From positions 1-64,000 of the forward strand of contig JAYEVH010000565.1 in the NCBI GenBank assembly GCA_036346255.1: a stretch of DNA of 64,000 bases, given 5' to 3'. The notes beneath the pieces are model-generated. The model was not told the origin of the DNA, searched no databases, and saw only the letters and a program-made list of their open reading frames with translations. Source of the stretch: Ampelocalamus luodianensis. Its lineage: Eukaryota; Streptophyta; Magnoliopsida; Poales; Poaceae. This document shows, in pieces, positions 57,094 through 64,000 of the stretch (its first letter is position 1; each line of letters starts with the position of its first letter). Made by a program: the position numbers and the translations under genes.

Positions 57094-57560
57094 TCTTTTC
57101 CTTTATGCCACAACGTGCTGCTATGCTTTAAGTAAAGAGGAGATGCTAAAGCAAACCATCTTTTGCCCCTGAAAATGACAAAACAAACAGTGCAAAACAG
57201 CTCCTTATTGCCTTTATTTTCCTGTACAGATCTTTCCCTTTATGCCACAACGAGCTGCTAAACTTTAAGTATAGAGGAGGTGCTAAAGCAAACCATCTTT
57301 TTACCCCTGAAAATGGCAAAAGAAACAGTGCAAAACAGCTTTCAAGCTCAATCCTTATTGCCTTTATTTTCCTTCACAAATCTTTCCCTTTATGCCACAA
57401 CGTGCTGCTACACTTTAAGTAAAGAGGAGGTGCTAAAGCAAACCATCTTTTTGCCCCTGAAAATGACAAAACAAACAGTGCAAAACAGCTTTCAAGCTCA
57501 CTCCTTGTTGCCTTTATTTTCCTTTCTCGTTTGCTTCTTTTTTGTTGCTTCTTTTCCTTG
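57094..57560 (+). repeat. Three-unit tandem repeat (~137-150 bp)
   Basis: Units start at 57094, 57231 and 57381, each with 'ctttatgccacaacg', 'ctttaagta.agagga', 'gctaaagcaaaccatc', 'cagtgcaaaacagct' and 'tgcctttattttcct'. Unit 1 lacks the 'ttcaagctcaat' segment. A single copy lies at 9684-9832 upstream of the NLR gene. Confidence 0.9.
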
Positions 57561-58614
57561 TTTGGGCATCTGCGCGAGTGGCCTTACAAAAGAAAGCAAG
57601 TGTGCTTATGCCATAATGCCACTGTATGTGTGTACATTCTGAACTATTTTTTGTTGGTGGGTTGGGACCGCGGATGACAGCTGCGTAAATCCCATGACCA
57701 CACGAATGGCTTCTTACTTATCGCACATGTATGTGTACTTTGACTAAATATGGCACACTGAGTTACTGAGTCGATCCTAGGAAACGAACACATGACTGGT
57801 GCTGGTAGGGCTGTCAACGGGCTCAACTAGCTTGAGGCTAAGCTCGAGCTCGCCTCGATAAGCCCTCAACACCATTGTCAACTTTATTATCATCTTAAGA
57901 TCATGAGTATATCTCCATGATATCCACACTTTGAGCATGCTAGAAGAATTTGCCTCGCCATCAGCTCGTGCGCGTCACCGACCCGGCCCGCGCGCCTCGC
58001 GCCCGCATCCATCCCCGGCCGGACGTCGCCGGCTGCGCACTTGCACGGCCGACGGGACGACGAACGCACGAACGGTGTAGCACGTACAGAGCAAGGGAAA
58101 TCAAGACAAGCTTAACTTGTGATAATGAAATTATCGCAGCTAGCGCAAGTCTAATTAATGCCTATAAAGCTGAGATATTAGTGTTCTCGATCGGTACATG
58201 CATGCTGCTGTAGGTTATAACTTATAGTTGCCTTACCTGTGCATGCATGGCTGTGACATCTCTCTCGCTGCTAGTCACTACACACAATTAATCCACTTGT
58301 TTGTACTTGTTATACTCTGTTTAGGAGTAGCCTCCGCAACTTAATTCAGCTAAGAAACGATGCTGAAATTCTTTCTTTGAATTTTTATAGCCATTTTGAA
58401 CTGAACATTATGGTGAATTTCTGTTTTAGAAAGTGTTTTAGAATCAGCGTACTTTGGCTGAAAACATAACTCCCGCCTGAAAGCAAATACAGCCTATACA
58501 ACAAAAAGGGCGGTTAAAAATAGATCTAAGCAGATCCACAAAGAAGAACCCCCTAGAAGGCAAAACATGTGAAAGAACAGATCCGGACATTTCGACAAGG
58601 GACTATTTATTCAT
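57561..58614. other. Gene-free region
   Basis: No gene is supported. At 57808 'tagggctgtcaacgggc' followed by 'gctcgagctcg' looks like one end of an hAT-type MITE, but no second end was found. The rest is unassigned, partly GC-rich (57955-58080). Confidence 0.4.
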
Positions 58615-58735
58615 AAGTCGTTTGAAATTTTCTTAAGTTTAAGTCACAACATTGGATCAATATCCAATCATATAACACAATAATCTCTACACAAATCTAA
58701 TGATCACTTAAACTTACAAAAATTTCAGACTACTT
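58615..58735. mobile_element. Foldback/MITE-like element
   Basis: Left arm 58615-58644 (aagtcgtttgaaattttctt...) and right arm 58706-58735 (...aaaatttcagactactt) are inverted repeats with a few mismatches over 30 bp, enclosing a small internal palindrome (ttggatcaatatccaa). No clear target duplication. Confidence 0.55.
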
Positions 58736-59160
58736 AAAACTAGCAAGTCTGTTTCGACAAAGAAAGACCCTCTAGGCAACCGAATAACAAAGAAATGCAA
58801 AAACATCTCTAACAATAGACAAAGGCAAAAACATCTCCAACAATAGACAAACAAACTCGCGGAGAGAAAAGCCAACCAAATCAACGGGGGAAAAAACGAG
58901 AAGAGAAAGAGTCGACGACAGCAGAACGACCAGAGAAGCACCGAACGAAAGAAAACTCCCGAGAGAAGGAAAGACATGCAGATCCACAAGCAAACACTCT
59001 CTAGCCACAGCAGCAAAAACATGGAACAACCAAAGCAAGAACAAACGGCGAGGAAGCGAAGAATACCAGACGCAATAAAAGGGAAGAGAAAGAGAGCGAG
59101 GGAAGAATGTAGAGAAAGAGAGGAGGGAAGAAGCGAACGACGGATCGTGGCGACCGAATT
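58736..59160. other. Gene-free A-rich region with a short duplication
   Basis: Contains two tandem copies of a ~29-bp unit (gcaaaaacatctc.aacaat, 58797-58853). Otherwise purine-rich with no gene. It may belong to the adjacent MULE. Confidence 0.4.
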
Positions 59161-59237
59161 TTTTCAATTTAACCCTTTTTCGTAAAAACGCACATTTATA
59201 CCCCGTAGTCTTATTTCCGATTTTGGACTTGGGTGGT

Positions 59238-59391
59238 GGCGCGTGACTCACGGCGCGAGGTAACATACTCGCTCGGCGCCATGAGTCACGCGCGAGGTCC
59301 CAACCCTAGCTGGGCAGCCAGCGTGGCGAGCACTGGCGCCGTGACTCATGGCGCTGAAGTCAGGTTACTCGGCGCCGTGACTCATGGCGCC
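59238..59391 (+). promoter_or_regulatory. Four dyad GGCGCC-TGASTCA-GGCGCC motifs
   Basis: 59238-59257, 59275-59294, 59335-59354 and 59371-59391 each consist of GGCGC(C/G) + (A/G)TGA(C/G)TCA(C/T) + GGCGC(C) or CGCG. The last is a near-perfect palindrome. TGASTCA is the core of GCN4/AP-1-like bZIP sites. They lie upstream of the MULE transposase; a role in expression or transposase binding is inference. Confidence 0.7.
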
Positions 59392-59450
59392 GACCTCGCG
59401 CCTGCATCTCGGCGCCGAGCATTCAAAACCGACCGCGGCCTTCTTCCTCC

Positions 59451-59453
<3 letters not shown>

Positions 59454-59495
<42 letters not shown>
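59454..59495 (+). repeat. (CT)n microsatellite
   Basis: About 21 CT units, uninterrupted, in the leader of the MULE gene. Confidence 0.97.
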
Positions 59496-59496
<1 letters not shown>

Positions 59497-59754
59497 GTTT
59501 TGGGAGGAGCCCGCGTCCGCGCCGCGCCGCTCGCCTCGCCCCGGCCCGCCGCCGCCCGCTGCCGCGCCCAGCCGCTCCGCCGCGCGCGCCGCCCGCCTCG
59601 AAGCCGCTCTCGCCGCCGCTGCCGGTCCCGCCGCCGCGCGCCGCCGGCTCTCGCCTCCCCTCCACCCCGCCACCGCTGCTGCCGCCGCCGGCCGGGCAAG
59701 ATGAAAGAGGCGTGGGCGTGGCCGGTAAAGGTAAAAAAAAAAAAAATAAGTAAA

Positions 59755-60115
59755 GGTAGTTAGTAATTGTAGTTAATAAGTAAAATTTGGTTAGAAATTG
59801 TAGTTAGTAAGTTTAGTTAGAAATTGTAGTTAGAAATTGTAGTTAGAAATTTAGTTAGAAATTTTTTTTAGAGTTAGAAAATGTTGTTAGTAAATTTAGT
59901 TAGTCATAGCAATTTTAGTTAGATATGATGTAGCTTAGGGTTTAGATATATAGTTAGACATAGCTAATTTAGTAACATATAATGTAGTTAGGGTTTAGAT
60001 ATAGTTAGACATAGTTAGAAATTTTAGTTTGTTTAGTTACATATAGTTAGTTAGACATAGTTATTTAGTTACGTATGCAATTAGTTAGTATACTACTTTA
60101 CTATTAGACATTAAC
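59755..60115 (+). repeat. TTAG-rich low-complexity tract
   Basis: Irregular repeats of 'gttagaaattgtagttag' and 'ttagacatagtta'. Probably an intron or leader of the transposase gene; it ends with 'tatggattag' just before coding similarity begins. Confidence 0.8.
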
Positions 60116-60139
60116 AACCATCGCTTTTGTATGGATTAG

Positions 60140-62862
60140 GTGGACAATCTAGTAACCTTGCACCATGGAGGCAGATTGAGAAAGATGGTTATGGAAATGT
60201 GTCATTTGTTGGGATGGAAAGTGTGTCCTGCCGCTAGTGATCGTCCGTCTTATGGTGAATTGGTCGCTAGAGCTCGTGAGGTTCTTGGTTCGAATGGTAA
60301 TGAGGATGGCATCTCAGTTGAGGGTGTACTTCAGTTTGGTTCTAAAGACTCTATTTTTAGGCGGATGGTCTCAATTGACTCTGAGGATCAGTGGCAAAAT
60401 TATGTCAAATCGGTGATGAGGAACCAATATCAATGTTTGGATTTGTTTGTGCGGAAGTTGTCCATTGATCCCAATCCTCGTGGGCATTCACCCTCATGGG
60501 CATTCACCCTTTATGGGCATTCACCGATTTAGGTAGTCCTCCCCTTTGGACCCCGTTACCCAATTGTGATGCGGATGTGAACGAGCTGGTTGTGGTACCC
60601 GATGCTCAATCCGCCCGAATGAGATTGGAATTTCTCATCCACGGCCCCTCAGAGATCCTTTGACTCGTAACCATCCAAGTAAGTGTCGTAGTACCACTTT
60701 AGTTTACCGCTCATTAATCTATTCCTTTGTCTCACTTGCCATCCTGTGTGTGGTTGTGATGCGATGAGATGTTCTGAAAATGATGATCGTCCTCTGTGGC
60801 ACCTTCAGCAACATGGATCAGTGCAGAGGGCCTCTAACGGTGTTGATGTTCGGATTGATGATGATGAGGAGCCTTATGGGACGGCTAGAGCCGTTGATTC
60901 CGATGAAGACCGGCTGTTGCAAGCATTGACACAACAAGATATTGAGCTCATCGGACAACCCGCCTAATCGTGATCCGCCTATTGAAGAATTCAGCACCTT
61001 AGTCATTCCCAAGGTGCTTATGCGAGATGCGAGACGACGAGTTGTTAGAGGCTCCCGGCGGGATAGCATGGAAATCAAAAGGGTTTGGTCTTCAAGGACT
61101 TGCCTACATTGAGAAGGTGGTTACAGGAGTATTCTGTGAAGCGCAAGAGGCCTTTCAAGGTTAGGCATTCCTATGTGCAGCGGCGTTACACAGTGGTGTG
61201 TGAGAAGGCCGATTGTAATTGGAGGGTGTGTGCTAGGAAGCGAAGGACACAGCAAGTTCAAGATCACAAAATCGTTGGCCCACACACTTGTGCAGAATCA
61301 AACTTGTAATGCGAAGCATCGCGGTTGACATCTACCCTCATTGCGAGATCACTATACTCACATCAAGGGCAGCCCAATTTGAAGGTGGGGACAATTATGG
61401 AGATGACACAGAAGATGTTCGGATATGACATAAGGTATGGAAAAGCATGGAGGGCAAAGCAGCGAGCCTGGAAGATGATATATGGGGATTGGGAGGAGGG
61501 TACGGCGGTTGCGGCATTGTTCAATGCAATGAAAGCAGATTAATCCAGCATGCATTACGAGTACATCCCCAAACCAAATGAATGGAAGGATGGAAGGCGA
61601 TTTTCTTCCGCGATTCGGTGTTTTCCACGATGCATCGAGGCATTCGTGCATTGTCGTCCGTCTTCTCCATTGATTGTACTTTTCTTCTTGGCAAGTACAT
61701 GGGCACATTGTTGATAGCCATTTCCGTTGACGAGACAACACATTGGTCCCTCTTGCGCTTGCTTTGGTGGAGAGGGAGAACAAAGATAGTTGGGGATGGT
61801 TCCTACGGCTTGTTCGGATACATGTTGTTGGCCCCGCAGGAGGTTGGTGTCATATCGATGACACGGGGCATACTTAGTCTTTGACAGAGCAGATTCGGCA
61901 CGCACCTATCCATCACCGGTGGTGCACTCGGCACTCGCCGAGAATTTACTCCGTAAGGATGGTACAAAGGATAACTTTCCTCTTTTCGAGGAGGTTGCAC
62001 GCTGACTTGAGGTGTCGTTGTTCAAGAGAAGCGGAACGACTCAAAGCTGGAACAAACACAGAGGGTAGAGCAGTGGTTGAGAGGCTTGTCGAGGGGAAAT
62101 GGACTAGGGCCTATGACCATGGTGGTCGGAGGTATGAGTTTGGACTAGCAACATGGTGAATCATTTAATAGTTTGCTAAAGGGTATACGTGTCATGCCGT
62201 CAATGCAATCGTATCATTCACCTTCTACAAGCTTGTTGCGTGGTTCAACGAGAGGCACTTGGATGCAATGGGACGACAGAGTAGTAATGAGACATGGGCA
62301 CCTAAACCCAAAAAGCATCCGGAGAGGGCAAAGGATAGGGCTCGCACACATGAGGTGTCATGTTTTGATCATAGTACGCAAGTATGAGGTCATTGAAAGG
62401 GTGGTACAATGGCCGATGGTGAGGTCCGCCGTCAAGGAGTCATATTGTCGTGCTCATTGATTTCTCTTGCACGTGTGGGAGAACAAGACAGCATTCACTT
62501 TCCATGTTCTCACTATGTCGCGGCGACTAATCATCGCAACTATGCATTTGAGCAGGATACCTAGGAGTTCAGCGTTGATACCCTTGTTCTTACATGGTCT
62601 CCCGCTTTGAGCCTTACCTAGACGAGGATGTGGCCTCCTTACTCGGGTCCAAGTACATAGCCGATTCAGTTGTCGTTGGAACAAACGTGGAGTAGAAAGA
62701 GGACTAGACACAAGATGGTTATGGATCAAGTTTCGGAAGGACAAGGCGAGGAAGAGCAACCCCTTTCTTATGCACCCGAGCATAACCAATGTGGAAAATG
62801 CGTGCAGACTTGGCCATAATTCTCGTGATTTGTCATCGCCACTTAGTCGTGCAAATAAATAA
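60140..62862 (+). pseudogene. MuDR-type MULE transposase
   Basis: Blocks in order: VDNLVTLHHGGRLRKM N-terminal domain (60140-60532), acidic segment (60746-60967, DDDEEPYGTARAVDSDED), MuDR DNA-binding domain (FKDLPTLRRWLQEYSVKRKRPFKV, 61088 on, with CEKADCNW zinc ligands), and the MULE catalytic region (FSIDCTFLLGKYMGTLLIAIS, 61660-61725, first D; VGVIS..; HHRWCTRH 61903 on). A SWIM zinc finger follows, with CxC at 62468-62476 and CxH at 62505-62513, split by one base. A C-terminal RTRHKMVMDQVSGRTRRG segment and a zinc-knuckle remnant end at 62862. At least five frameshifts. The GTG at 60140 follows 'ttag', so it is an exon start, not a start codon. A three-unit 'tgggcattcacc' repeat (60480-60526) lies in the N-terminal part. 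Confidence 0.88.
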
Positions 62863-62951
62863 TTATCAAGGGTTTATTAATTACTAACTTCAGATTTATT
62901 CCACTCTTGTACTCAATTTTACATTTTATCAGTAACTAACATACGCTATTT

Positions 62952-64000
62952 ATGTTTGCGAGGATGGCGCAGCTTCCACCTCCCGATCCGTACACGAGGA
63001 GCACCACCGAGGACGCCCGACCGCCGAGGGGTGGTAATGTCAACACATGTTTGTATGTCTCTATATTTCATTTTTTCGATGGATTCATATTAAATAATTG
63101 TAATCTTTGCAGAATCGCCTCTCTTCGTCCTCGAACCCATGACGGGTTCGAGGACATGCGATCTGACAGCAGTACACTCCTCTACTTGAGGGCTGGCTCG
63201 GACGTCGTATCGTTTCAGTTAAATCGTGGGTTGCCCGTCATCAACCCCGCGCGATCACAGCTTTGGTTTGACAGTACATTGACTAACAAACTCATGCACT
63301 ACCACTTCGTTTGGTGTTCATTTATGTAGCCGACCTTAGTACTCGTTTATGTTTGTGCGGTGGAGGCCGAACTCACGATTTCCACCTACCTTGTGGTGAG
63401 ATGATCATTACGCTTTAGGACGCACGAAGTTTCTTGGTCTCGATGTTCGGGCCGCCCGCCACTGGGACAGTCGAGTCCGAGCGGTTGGAGAGCAGAGGAG
63501 GCCTTCCTTGGGAGAGAGCTTCCTCGAGAGACACCGCTTCCCGCACCTCGGGGTTCTTATCGGTTGGCTCGGTGCCGGACAATGCAAGCGAGGAGCGATC
63601 ACCTACTTGCTTGGATCATTACACTTGTTTGGGTGTCCAGGCGACAATGCACCTCCCTTGCTTGAATGGCCCGGGACATGGCGGGTGGCTACGGTGGGCT
63701 TCGGAGTTTTGTCCTTCCTGTGTACCCGGTTGGTGGCCGGCAGTTCTTCCTCCTCGTCAGTGGTTTGAAGTGGCCAACCTGGAAGCCCGGCCGGCGGTTG
63801 CCCACCTTTGGGACCAGTTCGAGTTCGTTTGCCCGGGGCGGCGCGCGTCGTTGAGTGCATGCGAGCTTGACACACTTACGGCCGATGGTGAGTTCATTGC
63901 ATTTTCATTTCACATAGAGTTCGATCTTCGATTCAATCTTTCTTACAATACCTAAACACCTTTTATGCGGTCACTTGGGAGCCTTACGAGAGCGGCGGTG
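62952..64000 (+). pseudogene. Plant mobile domain (PMD, MAIN-like) protein, partial
   Basis: Starts MFARMAQLPPPDPYTR (internal ATG 62964 gives MAQLPPPDPYTR). A likely intron is 63034-63112 (GTAATG..TTTGCAG). The PMD follows in shifted frames: 'SPLFVLEPM' (about 63116-63142), DMRSDSSTLLYLRAGSDVVSF, INPARSQLWFD, HDFHLPCGEMIITL (63376-63415), ATGTVESERLE, TSGVLIGWLGA, and a second likely intron starting GTGAGTTC at 63887. The next exon, ending at the window edge, reads like VTWEPYESGG. The expected acceptor cag reads 'gcg' (63972-63974 region). PMDs are found in MAIN/MAIL silencing proteins and on MULE or gypsy elements. Several one-base shifts make this a pseudogene unless they are sequencing errors. 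Confidence 0.8.

Larger units (their letters stand above)
59160..64000 (+). mobile_element. MULE with PMD gene, running off the right edge
   Basis: A MuDR-type transposase pseudogene (60140-62862) and a plant-mobile-domain gene (62952 on) in the same orientation, preceded by a GC-rich leader with palindromic repeats (59238-59391), a CT microsatellite and a TTAG-rich stretch. PMD genes are known to travel with MULEs in plants. No terminal inverted repeat was established and the right end is outside the window; the left boundary is approximate. Confidence 0.75.

Noticed and set aside
57094..57560. Regular tandem repeat considered as a CRISPR-like array
   Set aside because: Units are contiguous 137-150 bp repeats without variable spacers, in a plant genome.
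57808..57880. Possible hAT-type MITE end (tagggctgtcaacgggc)
   Set aside because: Only one terminus seen, no matching second end or 8-bp duplication, so not listed as an element.
59365..59704. Arginine/alanine-rich ORFs on both strands beside the CT microsatellite
   Set aside because: Products of the CT repeat and very GC-rich leader sequence; open in four frames at once.
60140..60142. GTG as transposase start codon
   Set aside because: Plant genes start with ATG; the GTG follows 'ttag' and is better explained as the first codon after an intron.

Overview
The window looks like TE-dense heterochromatic or pericentromeric DNA from a grass (Poaceae). The signs are a BARE-1/Angela-type Copia LTR ('ATATGCCCTAGAGG' start), SIRE/Opie-type Copia LTRs with CGGTAGTACCG palindromes, very large Tekay-like Ty3/gypsy LTRs (3-4 kb, start TGTAACATCC), ~295-bp PIF/Harbinger-type MITEs and a MULE paired with a plant-mobile-domain gene. 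Only one host gene can be supported: an intact single-exon CC-NBS-LRR (NLR) gene on the minus strand at 6574-9507.

Layout. 1-5946: LTR pieces, namely a large minus-strand Tekay-like LTR running off the left edge (1-3982), another minus LTR fragment, a SIRE-type Copia LTR fragment and a GC-rich LTR-like piece. 5950-10131: the NLR gene with a related MITE about 330 bp away on each side. 10292-16974: an Angela-type Copia whose 5' LTR holds a solo gypsy LTR (10416-13622, TSD gtatg). 16975-19470: an LTR-like fragment and a decayed minus-strand Copia. 19465-45592: a chromovirus (Tekay-like: ORF0, gag, protease, RT-RNase H, integrase-chromodomain, almost all in one frame but with stops). Its 3' LTR is split by a non-autonomous element with giant LTRs (31982-44803, TSD gttac), whose own 5' LTR is split by a solo LTR (33876-37452, TSD ttcac). 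45593-54375: a SIRE-type Copia with its RT deleted, interrupted by an LTR-plus-ORF0 fragment of another Tekay-like element. 54376-57560: a minus LTR fragment, a LINE zinc-binding fragment and a three-unit tandem repeat that also occurs once just upstream of the NLR gene. 57561-59160: no gene, one foldback element. 59160-64000: a MULE with a degenerate MuDR-type transposase and a PMD (MAIN-like) gene running off the right edge.

The points most worth a second look are: (i) the NLR has an intact reading frame but has lost recognisable P-loop, GLPL and MHD motifs; (ii) a ~65-bp box centred on CTATTCGAATAG is kept in eight otherwise very different gypsy LTRs; (iii) an uncharacterised ORF upstream of gag is kept in two diverged elements with almost only synonymous changes; (iv) a non-autonomous element carries only a string of five CCHC knuckles between giant LTRs; (v) discrepancies between its LTRs cluster at CAG/CTG, which suggests either methylated-base sequencing error or methylation-linked decay. 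No clearly new multi-gene system was found.
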